Source of the DNA: Dyadobacter sp. UC 10
Lineage (GTDB): Bacteria > Bacteroidota > Bacteroidia > Cytophagales > Spirosomataceae
DNA: 64,000 nt
Direction of reading: 5' to 3'
Assembly (NCBI RefSeq): GCF_008369915.1
Contig: NZ_VSRN01000001.1
Coordinates: forward strand, 3,034,501-3,098,500
The notes below the pieces were generated by a model. It searched no databases. It saw only the letters and a list, made by a program, of their open reading frames with translations, and had not been told where the DNA came from. Both the position numbers and the translations under genes were made by a program. How positions within the stretch are numbered: position 1 is the first letter of the stretch; the number at the start of each line of letters is the position of its first letter. This document shows positions 42,159-51,340 of this stretch, in pieces.

Positions 42159-45100
42159 CATTTTGAGGTGTTTGATTCTCCCTGTCTTTTTTTACCTGGG
42201 CGCTTCGTTTTCTTTTCTCTCCGCCCAATCAATTTTGTCAGAAGGTACCTGGTTTAAAATTGCTGTTACGCAAACCGGTGTCTGCAAAATAGACCACGCA
42301 CTTTTGCGTCAAATGGGCGTGGAAACTGCTCAGGTAAATCCCTCTCTGCTTCGGATTTTTGGTACCGGTGGCGAGATGTTGCCCCAATCAAATGCGGATC
42401 AAAACAGCGGCAGGCTTGTTGAGAGCGCCATTTTAGTGCAGGGAGAGCAGGATGGTAAATTTGATGCTGGCGATGCGATTTACTTTTATGCGGAGTCACC
42501 TCACGTTGTTCTCTACGACTCAGCCAGTTCAAAACTGTACCATCAGCTGAATTACTATTCCGACACAAGCTACTATTACCTCACTTTCGGTCAAAAAGCA
42601 GGGCTCAGGATAAAGAATGCTGATCAGGCTTCGGCTTCTGGAAACGTCATCAGCCAGTTCGATGATTATTGGTACCACGAGCAGGAACTCAGCAATCTGC
42701 TCAAATCAGGCCGCGATTGGTGGGGCGAATATATAGGAAATACAGCGCTTAATATAGAGGCTGAGATTTCCAGTGTAGTTCCCGGATCGCGTATGATATT
42801 CACAGGCTCGGCGATAGGAGCTGCTCAGGTCCGAACCCGTTTTAGCTGGCAACTGAATGCTGAAAATCTGGGCGAAACTTCGATCGGTACGGTCGGTGCC
42901 GGAACTTACGATGTAAAAGCATTAAGGTCTGACTTTACTCATATTTTTAACGCTTCGGCGACGCCAACTAGAATTTTCAGGCTAGGTGTTATCCATGACA
43001 AAAACGGGCAAAGCGCTGCACCTGGCTATCTGAATTTTCTGGCATTGCAGGTCAAGCGCGAGTTACGTTTTTTTGACAGGCAGCAGATCTACCATTTTGC
43101 TTCACAAGCTGCCGGCATCGCTACTTATCGATTTGCTGGCTCACCAGCCGGTAGCATACTCTGGGATATCAGCAATAGTGAAGCGCCTTTATCCATCTCC
43201 AATCAGGGAACTTCCGGTGATTTTTTGTTCAATCGGGAAGTACGGAGAAAATTGGCAAAATATATCAGCTTCAGACCTGAGCAGGCGATCGAGCCTTCAG
43301 GCTGGCAGCAAATAGCAAATCAGGATATAATCTCCCTCGACACGCCCGATCTGCTAGTAGTCACATCCGCGACCTGGCAGTCGGAGGCAGAGCGCTTGGC
43401 CGCCTTGCGGGCCAATAAAAATGGTTTGAAAACCGCAGTGGTCACTTCCCGGCAGATATATAATGAATATGCAGGAGGGAAGCCGGACGTTACTGCAATC
43501 CGAAACTATGTCAGGCATTTGTATCAAAAAACGCCGGGGAAACTTAAATACCTGCTGCTATTTGGCGATGCTACTTATGATTATAAAAATCTTTTAAAAA
43601 ATCAATCTGCCGCTCAGCTGGATAACTGGATACCCGTTTACGAAAGCCGGGAGTCGCTAAATCCGGTCTATACTTACTCCTCAGACGACTATTTTGGTTT
43701 TATGGAAGCTGATGAAGGCGAGTGGGAGGAGTCGGCGGCAGGCGACCATATACTGAATATCGGAGTCGGTCGGCTGCCTGTTAAAACGATTGGCGAGGCG
43801 AAAACAGTAGTCGACAAACTGATCCGATATGAAACGCTTCGTACGAATGGCAACTGGAAAAATCGGGTGCAATTTATAGCGGACGATGGCGACGGGAATA
43901 TTCACCAGCGGCACGCCGACCAACTGGCCGGCCTCGTTCAGAATGACCTGTTTCCGGAACGTATTTTTATAGATGAATATCCGCAATTAACAACCGATGC
44001 AGGGCAGAAATCACCCGCCGTGAATGCAAGGATCAGGAAGGGAATTGATGAGGGCACGTTGATAATCAATTACACCGGGCACGGAGGCGTGGGCGGCTGG
44101 GCAGAGGAACAGGTGCTGACGCTGACCGATATGCTCAGCGCCAGGGGGATGAATAATTTGCCTTTACTTTTTACTGCTACCTGCGATTTCGGAAGATATG
44201 ACGATCCGGGGGCTGTGTCTGGTGCAGAAACAATGGTACTTAGCCCAAAAGGCGCTGCAATTGGCGCGATCAGTACCACGAGGCCTGTCTTTTCGAGTAC
44301 CAACTTCACTCTGAGCAAAGCATTTTATGAAGCACTTATTCAGAAGAATCCCGGAAGACGAATGGGTGATTTTTTTAAAGAAACTAAAAACAGAGCACTT
44401 GTCGGGAGCTTGAACCGCAACTTTACTTTGCTGGGCGATCCTTCCATGAGGCTGGCGGCCGGACAGAAAGGCATTCGATGGTCTCCGGTTGCAGACACGC
44501 TACGCGCTTTACAAAAGGTTACATTAACAGGTCAGATTTTCGACAAAGGAAATAATGAGGTGGACAAGAATTTTCAGGGAAAAGCCAGGGTCATTATTTA
44601 CGACAAGCCTGTGTCGTTCGAAACGCTTGGAAGTGAAGGTAATAGTGAAAAATATTCTGAATTTCGCAGCAGGTTGTTTGACGGGGACGTAACGGTTAAA
44701 GAGGGGAGCTTCATTTGTCAGTTTGTGGTGCCCAAAGACATAGATTACAGATATGGTATTGGAAGGGCAAGTATTTACGCGATCAGTGCCGACAGTGCTG
44801 CCGATGCCTCCGGGCAGCTGCCGGTGATCGTGGGAGGCAGTGCTTCCGTATTTGCGGATAAAACGCCTCCAAAAGTGGTAGGATATATTAACAATGACGC
44901 ATTCAAAGATGGTGACAATGTCAGTACATCCTCGGTATTTTATGCCCGGGTGGGCGATGAAAGCGGCATTAACTTGTCAAGAGCGGGGATTGGGCATGAT
45001 ATGACGCTAACGATCAATGACACGTTGACGATAATACTCAATGATTACTTCACAGCCGATCTCGACGATTACCAATCAGGGACAATCCGTTTTCCGTTGG

Positions 45101-45513
45101 ATAATTTACCTGCCGGTAGCTATAATGTTCGCCTAAAAGTATGGGACACATATACTAACTTTTCGGAAATATCGTTCGGATTTCAAGTGGTTGAACCCCG
45201 GGGTATCAAACTCAATGCCCTGAAATTATTTCCTAATCCTTTTCAATCGGATCTGTCATTTGAACTTAACCATAGTCGTGCAAATGAAGACGTAGAGTTA
45301 ATTTTAAATATTCTGTTGAGTAACGGGCAGCGTTTGGGAACTTTTAAATGGCAATATTATAATAGCGAGGCGACTATTTCACAATCGCTTGATCCCAGGC
45401 AGTTGGGCAGCAGGATTCCCTTGAATATCCCACTTGTTTATCAGTTGTTGATACGATCACTAAAAGATAGTACCTTCGACCAAAAGTCGGGCAGGTTGAT
45501 ACGCTCCCGATAA
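42136..45513 (+). CDS. porU: Type IX secretion sortase PorU
   Basis: The 1125-residue C25 peptidase has an N-terminal signal segment (LPVFFYLGASFSFLSAQ) and a gingipain-like catalytic domain. The active-site His649 is in INYTGHGGVGG and Cys683 in LFTATCDFGRYDDP. The C-terminus carries a sorting-like domain (LKLFPNPFQSDLSFEL). PorU cleaves the sorting domain of T9SS cargo and attaches it to surface lipopolysaccharide. The adjacent porV encodes its outer-membrane partner, which strongly supports the call. Confidence 0.9.
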   Translation: MHWWKRADILRCLILPVFFYLGASFSFLSAQSILSEGTWFKIAVTQTGVCKIDHALLRQMGVETAQVNPSLLRIFGTGGEMLPQSNADQNSGRLVESAILVQGEQDGKFDAGDAIYFYAESPHVVLYDSASSKLYHQLNYYSDTSYYYLTFGQKAGLRIKNADQASASGNVISQFDDYWYHEQELSNLLKSGRDWWGEYIGNTALNIEAEISSVVPGSRMIFTGSAIGAAQVRTRFSWQLNAENLGETSIGTVGAGTYDVKALRSDFTHIFNASATPTRIFRLGVIHDKNGQSAAPGYLNFLALQVKRELRFFDRQQIYHFASQAAGIATYRFAGSPAGSILWDISNSEAPLSISNQGTSGDFLFNREVRRKLAKYISFRPEQAIEPSGWQQIANQDIISLDTPDLLVVTSATWQSEAERLAALRANKNGLKTAVVTSRQIYNEYAGGKPDVTAIRNYVRHLYQKTPGKLKYLLLFGDATYDYKNLLKNQSAAQLDNWIPVYESRESLNPVYTYSSDDYFGFMEADEGEWEESAAGDHILNIGVGRLPVKTIGEAKTVVDKLIRYETLRTNGNWKNRVQFIADDGDGNIHQRHADQLAGLVQNDLFPERIFIDEYPQLTTDAGQKSPAVNARIRKGIDEGTLIINYTGHGGVGGWAEEQVLTLTDMLSARGMNNLPLLFTATCDFGRYDDPGAVSGAETMVLSPKGAAIGAISTTRPVFSSTNFTLSKAFYEALIQKNPGRRMGDFFKETKNRALVGSLNRNFTLLGDPSMRLAAGQKGIRWSPVADTLRALQKVTLTGQIFDKGNNEVDKNFQGKARVIIYDKPVSFETLGSEGNSEKYSEFRSRLFDGDVTVKEGSFICQFVVPKDIDYRYGIGRASIYAISADSAADASGQLPVIVGGSASVFADKTPPKVVGYINNDAFKDGDNVSTSSVFYARVGDESGINLSRAGIGHDMTLTINDTLTIILNDYFTADLDDYQSGTIRFPLDNLPAGSYNVRLKVWDTYTNFSEISFGFQVVEPRGIKLNALKLFPNPFQSDLSFELNHSRANEDVELILNILLSNGQRLGTFKWQYYNSEATISQSLDPRQLGSRIPLNIPLVYQLLIRSLKDSTFDQKSGRLIRSR

Positions 45514-45559
45514 TATAATAAAACTTAGTACTTTTTTTAGTAATAACTATCTTTCATTG

Positions 45560-45567
45560 TATTTTTG
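45560..45567 (+). promoter_or_regulatory. -7 promoter element of porV
   Basis: TATTTTTG fits TAnnTTTG and lies 52 bases before the porV start, in the 106-bp gap after porU. porV may therefore have its own promoter in addition to read-through from porU. Confidence 0.4.
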
Positions 45568-45619
45568 ACCCTTTAAAAGAAGCTGATACAAAGCACTTCC
45601 TATCGCAAATCCAATTTCT

Positions 45620-46771
45620 ATGAAACTTTTTTTTGGTACTTTTTCCCTTTTATCTATTCTCACACTGAGCACAGTCTCCGCTCAACAAGACTCAGTAAGG
45701 ATTCCCGCTTCACCACTTACTTTTTTAACATTTGCACCTGACGCAAGAAGCGCCGCGATGGGAGAAGCCGGAGTGGCATCAAGTCCGGACGCTAACGCGA
45801 CTTACTGGAATGCCGCCAAACTTCCTTATAACACCAAGGATTTCGGGATATCTGCTTCGTACACGCCCTGGCTCAGAGATTTGGTGAGTGATATGTGGCT
45901 GGGCTACTTGTCAGCTTATAAAAAGTTGGGAGACAACCAGGCAGTGGCATTCTCGGTTAACTATTTCAACAATGGAGAGCTGGATCTCCGGGATGCGGTA
46001 GGTACGCAGATGGGTTATTTCAATTCAAGGGAGCTGGCGATCAACGGAACATATTCGCGTCAGTTAGGCAAAAACTTCTCAATGGGTTTGACTTTGAAAT
46101 ATATATCGTCAAACCTTGCCGGCGATGCTGTAATTAAGAACATATCATTGAGCCCTGCTCGTGTTGCAGCTGGCGATATCAGTGCTTACTACCGCAAAGA
46201 GCTTAAAAATGAAGATACCGGAAGCGAACTGACCTGGTCGTTGGGCGCGGTGCTTTCCAACCTGGGAGGTAAAATCAATTATGGCTCAGGGACAGATACT
46301 GAAAACTTTATTCCCACTAACCTGCGCGTCGGTGCCGGTTTGTCGTACTCTGGCGATGGCAGGAACAAATTCAATTTCATTGTTGACGCTTACAAATTAA
46401 TGGTACCGACACCGGATGGTACAAACTACAATGCGAGGCCACTATTAAAAGGTGTTTTTGGATCATTCTCCGATGCACCGGACGGATTCAAGGAAGAAAT
46501 GCAGGAAGTGGCAATATCAGCCGGAGCTGAATACTGGTACAACAATATCTTCGCCCTGAGAGCTGGTTATCACGGGGAAAACAAATTCAAAAACGGAAAC
46601 AGATTCTTTACAGCCGGTGCAGGTATTCGTTTTATGGACAGATATGCAGTCGACTTTGCTTATCTTTTCCCGGTTGCTCAAACCAGCCCGCTGGCTAATA
46701 CACTCCGCATTACGCTTTCAATGAGCCTCAATAAAGCAGAGAGGCTTGACGTAAACGACACTGAGAACTAA
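45620..46771 (+). CDS. porV: Type IX secretion outer-membrane protein PorV
   Basis: The 383-residue outer-membrane beta barrel of the FadL/PorV type has a signal peptide (LLSILTLSTVSAQQ) and the family pattern FLTFAPDARSAAMGEAGVA followed by SPDANATYWNAAKL. PorV (LptO) moves T9SS cargo from the Sov channel to the PorU sortase. It lies directly after porU, as in many Bacteroidota, and is followed by a strong terminator. Confidence 0.92.
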   Translation: MKLFFGTFSLLSILTLSTVSAQQDSVRIPASPLTFLTFAPDARSAAMGEAGVASSPDANATYWNAAKLPYNTKDFGISASYTPWLRDLVSDMWLGYLSAYKKLGDNQAVAFSVNYFNNGELDLRDAVGTQMGYFNSRELAINGTYSRQLGKNFSMGLTLKYISSNLAGDAVIKNISLSPARVAAGDISAYYRKELKNEDTGSELTWSLGAVLSNLGGKINYGSGTDTENFIPTNLRVGAGLSYSGDGRNKFNFIVDAYKLMVPTPDGTNYNARPLLKGVFGSFSDAPDGFKEEMQEVAISAGAEYWYNNIFALRAGYHGENKFKNGNRFFTAGAGIRFMDRYAVDFAYLFPVAQTSPLANTLRITLSMSLNKAERLDVNDTEN

Positions 46772-46801
46772 CCAGCTATTATTATATTTAATTTTTTCGG
46801 A

Positions 46802-46836
46802 GCGAATGGCGTTATTGCAACGTCATTCGTTTTTTA
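46802..46836 (+). terminator. Terminator of porV
   Basis: A 10-bp stem with two wobble pairs (GCGAATGGCG at 46802-46811, CGTCATTCGT at 46821-46830) has a nine-base loop and a T run. It overlaps the first codons of the longest frame of the next gene, which argues for that gene's start at 46851. Confidence 0.8.
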
Positions 46837-46850
46837 TTTATCCCGCTGCA

Positions 46851-48131
46851 ATGCTACTCGACCGCTCCATCGCCCCAGATTTCAAGGTTATCAGTTCTAT
46901 CAACTTGCCAGATGCTCAGACACATACGCTCGATAACGGTATTCTGCTCCATGTGATCAACATTGGCGATCAGCCTGTAATCCGCATTGAATGCATTTTT
47001 GAAGCCGGGAATTGGTATGAAAAAGAAATCGGAGCGTCTTATTTCGCTATAAAAATGCTTTCTGAAGGTACGAGCAGGCTCGGCTCGGCAGAGATAAGTG
47101 AAGCATTTGACCGGCTTGGGGCTTTTACCGAGATGATGCATACGCCGGATCGTATAGGAATCGTCGTTTATTGTCTTTCCAGGTTTTTGACGGAGGTATT
47201 GCCACTGGTGAGCCAGCTTATTCAACAGGCCGCAATTCCTGAAAAGGAGCTGAGCGAGTTGAGGAACATTACGCTCCAAAACCTTAAAGTCAACAAAGAG
47301 AAGAATGCATACCTTGCCACAACGGAGTTCAGGGCACGTCTTTTCGGCACGGATCATCCTTACGGACAGAGCCAGGACGAAGCGCATATTGAAGGACTGT
47401 CGCGGGATGCAATCCTGGAACATTATAATCAATTTATAAAACATGGTAGGTTTACCGTGGTTCTGGCAGGCCAGATATCAGGAGCGGACGTTAACCTTGT
47501 AAATCGGACATTCGGCAAAAGTCAGATAGGAGCGCATCAGGCGAAGCCGGCATTCCTGATCAAATCGTCCTATCAGGGGCAGGAGGCTGTGATCGAAAAG
47601 GCTGATAGTGTGCAGTCGTCAATCAGGATGGGAAGGGTTTTATTTAACCGCCATCATGAAGATTACTTTAAAATGCTGGTAGCCAATGAGATCTTGGGAG
47701 GGTATTTTGGTTCGAGGTTGATGAAGAATATTCGTGAGGAAAAAGGGCTGACTTACGGGATTTCGTCGCACGTTGCTACTTTACGTAATGCCGGCTATTT
47801 TATGATCGGTACCGATGTAAAGAAAGAATTTACTGAATTGACAATTGAAGAAATAAAGAAAGAGATCAATAAGCTTCAAACCGAGCGTGTGGGGGAAGAA
47901 GAGCTTACTACGGTGAAGAATTTCATGGCGGGCGAATTTGCCGGTTCACTCAATACCGCATTCGAAGTCGCCGACCGTCAGAAAGTTCTGCTTTTGGATG
48001 GGTTACCTGCCGATTTTTTCAATCATTATATCGATCGGATCCAGGCTGTTACCAGCGAGGAAATTCAGCAAATGGCGAATTTGTATTTGAAGCCGGAAGA
48101 TATGATCATTGTGGTTGCGGGCGGAAAGTAG
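46851..48131 (+). CDS. M16-family peptidase-like protein
   Basis: The 426-residue protein has the pitrilysin/M16 two-lobe layout, with LDNGILLHVIN, FEAGNWYEKEIGASYFAIKML in place of the catalytic HxxEH region, and GLTYGISSHVATLRNAGYF in the second lobe. The zinc motif HxxEH is not visible, so it is probably an inactive partner subunit of the M16 type. No signal peptide is seen. The ATG at 46851 is chosen over 46806, which lies inside a terminator. It is convergent with the photolyase gene. Confidence 0.8.
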   Translation: MLLDRSIAPDFKVISSINLPDAQTHTLDNGILLHVINIGDQPVIRIECIFEAGNWYEKEIGASYFAIKMLSEGTSRLGSAEISEAFDRLGAFTEMMHTPDRIGIVVYCLSRFLTEVLPLVSQLIQQAAIPEKELSELRNITLQNLKVNKEKNAYLATTEFRARLFGTDHPYGQSQDEAHIEGLSRDAILEHYNQFIKHGRFTVVLAGQISGADVNLVNRTFGKSQIGAHQAKPAFLIKSSYQGQEAVIEKADSVQSSIRMGRVLFNRHHEDYFKMLVANEILGGYFGSRLMKNIREEKGLTYGISSHVATLRNAGYFMIGTDVKKEFTELTIEEIKKEINKLQTERVGEEELTTVKNFMAGEFAGSLNTAFEVADRQKVLLLDGLPADFFNHYIDRIQAVTSEEIQQMANLYLKPEDMIIVVAGGK

Positions 48132-48134
48132 ATG

Positions 48135-49460
48135 TTAATTTGCTTGGTCCAGCGCTTCTTTATAAGCTTTCAGGCAGCGTTCCCGAGCGAATTTGTGGTC
48201 AACCATAGGTTCCGGGTATTCGGCTGTCCCGAATTCAGGAACCCATTTTTTGATATATTCACCTTTCGGGTCAAATCTTTCAGCCTGGGCAGTTGGATTG
48301 AAAATCCGGAAATAGGGTGCGGCGTCCGTGCCTGAACCGGCTGCCCATTGCCAGCCTCCGTTATTTGCAGCGAGGTCGTAGTCCAGCAATTTTTCTGCAA
48401 AATAAGCTTCACCCAGTCGCCAGTCTATCAGCAGGTGTTTGGATAAAAAGCTGGCGGTGACCATTCTCACCCGGTTATGCATAAAGCCGATCGCATTAAG
48501 CTGCCGCATACCTGCATCCACCAACGGATAGCCTGTTTTTCCTTCGCACCAGGTCTTAAAATCATCTTTATCGTAACGCCATTTGATGTGATCATAAGCG
48601 CTGCGAAATGCCTTTCCGTTTCCAACTTCGGGAAAGTTCGCCAGGATCTGCTGGTAAAAGTCGCGCCAGATAAGCTCATTCAAAAAAACATTGCTGTGTT
48701 CCTTAGCCTTGCGCGCTAGTTGGCGGATACTTACCGTGCCAAAACGAAGATGGATGCCTATTCTGCTGGTCGCTTCCTTAGCCGGAAAGTCCCGCGCTTC
48801 GGCATAATTTCCCAAAAGCTCCTCGCTGACTTTTGCTGAAGGGAAATCATAATGTGAATACTCAAAACCCATTTCCTTTAAAGAAGGAATAGTGGGGCCG
48901 TACCATTTCAGAAGGTTTTTTAAGTACTTTCTGGAAGGATAAGAAGAAAGAAAAAAGTCGTTGCTTTTTTCTTTCCACGCCCGGCTGTACGGTGTAAATA
49001 CAGTGTAGGGTGAATTTTGACCTGAGAGAATTTCTTTTTTCTCAAAAATTACCTGATCCTTGCAGATTTTAAAGACGGTATCTTTCTTTTTTAAAATATT
49101 GTAAACTTCCCGGTCGCGCTCGGTGGCGTAGGGTTCGTAATCGGTATTGGTATATACTTCCGCAATATTGTATTCATCGCTCAGCTGTTTCCAGATTTTC
49201 AAAGGAAATCCGTAATGTACCAGTAAATCGGCATCCCTTAATCTTAGGTCTTTTCTAATATTCTCAATCTCCTGAAAGATAAAGGTCACACGCGGATCTT
49301 CCTTATTTTCGAGGTCGTCGAGGATATTTTTATCAAAAATAAAGAGCGGGACAACAGGATAACCTGACTTCAATGCATAGTAAAGCCCTGCATTGTCATC
49401 GAGCCGCAGATCGCGGCGCAGCCAGAATATCGCTATTTTCTCTTTTTTTGGCAGGCTCAT
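48135..49460 (-). CDS. phrB: Deoxyribodipyrimidine photolyase (cryptochrome/photolyase family)
   Basis: The 441-residue flavoprotein repairs UV-induced pyrimidine dimers using light. The N-terminal antenna domain is present (AIFWLRRDLRLDDNAGLYYAL) and the C-terminal FAD domain has RLGEAYFAEKLLDYDLAANNGGWQWAAGSG-type sequence and GYPLVDAGMRQL. Length and motifs fit class I CPD photolyases, although a cryptochrome of the same family cannot be excluded. The stop lies three bases from the M16 gene's stop. Confidence 0.92.
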   Translation of the reverse strand: MSLPKKEKIAIFWLRRDLRLDDNAGLYYALKSGYPVVPLFIFDKNILDDLENKEDPRVTFIFQEIENIRKDLRLRDADLLVHYGFPLKIWKQLSDEYNIAEVYTNTDYEPYATERDREVYNILKKKDTVFKICKDQVIFEKKEILSGQNSPYTVFTPYSRAWKEKSNDFFLSSYPSRKYLKNLLKWYGPTIPSLKEMGFEYSHYDFPSAKVSEELLGNYAEARDFPAKEATSRIGIHLRFGTVSIRQLARKAKEHSNVFLNELIWRDFYQQILANFPEVGNGKAFRSAYDHIKWRYDKDDFKTWCEGKTGYPLVDAGMRQLNAIGFMHNRVRMVTASFLSKHLLIDWRLGEAYFAEKLLDYDLAANNGGWQWAAGSGTDAAPYFRIFNPTAQAERFDPKGEYIKKWVPEFGTAEYPEPMVDHKFARERCLKAYKEALDQAN

Positions 49461-49592
49461 GAAATCTTGAAAATGTAATCGGTTGGGCAGCGTACGAATA
49501 AATATGAAGTAACTATATTTACCCCATAATGTTGCCGGAACAATACATTAAAAAATCCGGCCAAAGCATCAAATATAACCTTTATACCCAGC

Positions 49593-50447
49593 ATGAAACT
49601 ACAATTGACTATCCTTTTCAGCCTGCTCTGCCTTGCAGCGTCCGCTCAGAAGCCTGCGGACAAACAGGAATGGAAGCAGCTTTTTAACGGCAAAAACCTG
49701 GACGGATGGGATATCAAGATCCGTGGTTATGAGCTGAATGATAACTACAAAAATACATTCCGGGTAGAGGATGGAAAAATGATCGTCAGGTATGATCAAT
49801 ATGATGATTTCAAACAAAAGTACGGGCACATTTTCTATAAGGGCGATTTTTCATATTACCGCATTGCAGTTGAATACCGTTTTGTAGGCGAGCAGGCGCC
49901 GAAAGGAGAGGGCTGGGCCTGGCGGAACAGTGGCATTATGGTACACGGCCAACCAGCTGCAACAATGGGCAAAGACCAGGATTTTCCGGCTTCAATTGAA
50001 GTTCAGTTGTTGGGTGGAAATGACAAGGTCCGCACTACCTGTAACCTGTGTACGCCTGGAACCAATGTAGTAATGGACGGGAAGCTGATTACGAAGCATT
50101 GCGTTAATTCTACTTCAAAAACTTACAATGGAGATCAGTGGGTGAAAGCCGAAGTACTTGTTTTGGGCGATTCTCTGATTCAGCATTTCGTTAATGGTGA
50201 GAAGGTATTGGAATACAACAAACCGCAGCTTGGAGGAGGAAATGTAAGCGGAAACGATCCGTCGCTGATGATAGCAGGGAAATTGCTTGATCACGGTTCA
50301 ATATCGCTGCAAAGCGAAAGCCACCCCGTCGAGTTCAGAAAAGTAGAAGTACTTGAATTAATAGGTTGCATGGACCCGAAAGCTACCAATTACAAATCCT
50401 ATTATGTGAAAGCGGATAATGGGAAGTGTAGTTATGGGAAGAGGTAG
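49593..50447 (+). CDS. Secreted DUF1080 (3-keto-disaccharide hydrolase-like) protein
   Basis: The 284-residue protein has a signal peptide (LFSLLCLAASAQK) and the DUF1080 start KQLFNGKNLDGWDIKI, then a concanavalin A-like fold with AWRNSGIMVHGQ, SIEVQLLGG and an ending EFRKVEVLELIG followed by a short Cys-containing tail. DUF1080 members include enzymes acting on 3-keto sugars. The Cys-rich tail (GCMDPKATNY) is common in periplasmic and surface proteins of this phylum. Start and end are clear. Confidence 0.88.
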   Translation: MKLQLTILFSLLCLAASAQKPADKQEWKQLFNGKNLDGWDIKIRGYELNDNYKNTFRVEDGKMIVRYDQYDDFKQKYGHIFYKGDFSYYRIAVEYRFVGEQAPKGEGWAWRNSGIMVHGQPAATMGKDQDFPASIEVQLLGGNDKVRTTCNLCTPGTNVVMDGKLITKHCVNSTSKTYNGDQWVKAEVLVLGDSLIQHFVNGEKVLEYNKPQLGGGNVSGNDPSLMIAGKLLDHGSISLQSESHPVEFRKVEVLELIGCMDPKATNYKSYYVKADNGKCSYGKR

Positions 50448-50495
50448 GTAGCTGTTAGCTGGTCGCTATTAGCTAACAGCCATTAGGTTTTAGCT
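50444..50495. repeat. Left inverted repeat with AGCTGTTAGC motifs
   Basis: The segment carries AGCTGTTAGC and GCTAACAGCCATTAGG-type sequence. It begins at the stop codon of the DUF1080 gene. A reverse-complement relative lies at 51281-51340, so the two flank the cassette with two small membrane genes. Confidence 0.65.
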
Positions 50496-50818
50496 TTCAA
50501 AGAGGAAGAAATTTTACTAGTGACGTACTCTATTAAAAATCCGTAAAAAATAGAATTGAAAATAAGGCCAGGCAAGAATAACACTTCTGACAACCAACTG
50601 ACCGTCTTTTCATCAATGAAGCTGGAAACATATCCTAGAACTGGGTGGGAAGGAAAGCGCAGGACGAAATAAACTGTGTTGAGTAAATTGGCAAATTGAA
50701 GATTGTGCTCAGTTCGTCCATCATTTATCAAAGTCTGATAAAGTGCGAAGAGAGTTATCAGGAAAATGATAACCGTGATAACGATAAATCTATAATGACG
50801 GAAAATCCTGGTAGCCAT
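50483..50818 (-). CDS. Small membrane protein, paralog of the next gene
   Basis: The 111-residue protein has a basic N-terminus followed by a membrane helix (FIVITVIIFLITLFALYQTL), a central FVLRFPSHPVLGYVSSFI region, and a C-terminal membrane helix (PGLIFNSIFYGFLIEYV). It is recognisably similar to the adjacent 105-residue gene, with shared LRYP/LRFP and FxPxLIxNxIxYGFxxE patterns. The family is unknown. Its 3' end overlaps the left flanking repeat. Confidence 0.65.
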   Translation of the reverse strand: MATRIFRHYRFIVITVIIFLITLFALYQTLINDGRTEHNLQFANLLNTVYFVLRFPSHPVLGYVSSFIDEKTVSWLSEVLFLPGLIFNSIFYGFLIEYVTSKISSSLKAKT

Positions 50819-50859
50819 GAATTGGATTGGGGAGGGAAATTTTAATTCGTATGTAGTTT

Positions 50860-51177
50860 TTAGCTTAACATTGATGCCAGGCGAGCTATAGCGAGTTCCA
50901 GGAAAAAGCCGTATAAAATAGCATTGATTAGCAAACTAGGAAAGAATAGCACAGAGGCCAGATCAGCGCCGCTCTTATAACTGCTCAAATAATCTATAAG
51001 TAGAAAAGCCGGATAGCGCAATATCAAGAACATGTCTGCTACTGAATTGAAAAAGACACTATCTCCCAAAGTACCTTCTTCTCTTGCCCAAGCGTTCAAT
51101 AGTGAAAATAGAATAATGAGAAAGACTATTGTTGTCACTACATAAAACCTACTTCGATTGAAGTGCCCGAGCGTCAT
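50860..51177 (-). CDS. Small membrane protein, paralog of the previous gene
   Basis: The 105-residue protein has the same layout as its neighbour: a basic N-terminus, a membrane helix (FYVVTTIVFLIILFSLLNAW), a central FLILRYPAFLLIDYLSSY region and a C-terminal helix (FFPSLLINAILYGFFLELA). The pair arose by tandem duplication. The family is unknown, and no catalytic motif is visible. The two genes lie between the convergent DUF1080 and murA genes, inside inverted repeats. Confidence 0.65.
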   Translation of the reverse strand: MTLGHFNRSRFYVVTTIVFLIILFSLLNAWAREEGTLGDSVFFNSVADMFLILRYPAFLLIDYLSSYKSGADLASVLFFPSLLINAILYGFFLELAIARLASMLS

Positions 51178-51202
51178 TGATTTTCATCATTTAAATAACA
51201 AA

Positions 51203-51239
51203 ACAAAAGAGGTTACCAGTAAATGGCAACCTCTTTTGT
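51203..51239 (-). terminator. Hairpin downstream of murA
   Basis: A perfect 12-bp stem (ACAAAAGAGGTT at 51203-51214, complement at 51228-51239) encloses a loop. It could terminate murA on the minus strand, or act as a barrier before the membrane-protein cassette. The T run is weak. Confidence 0.6.
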
Positions 51240-51280
51240 TTCTTAACTATTTTTCGGCTTTCTAGTCATTATTCAAAGGT

Positions 51281-51340
51281 ATTGGCTGTTAGCTAAAACC
51301 TAAAACCTAATGGCTAACAGCTAAACAGCCAAATACCTAC
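51281..51340. repeat. Right inverted repeat with AGCTGTTAGC motifs
   Basis: The segment contains GGCTGTTAGCTAAAACC, a 7-bp duplication, then CTAATGGCTAACAGC. It is an imperfect reverse complement of 50444-50495 and ends at the murA stop codon. Confidence 0.65.
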
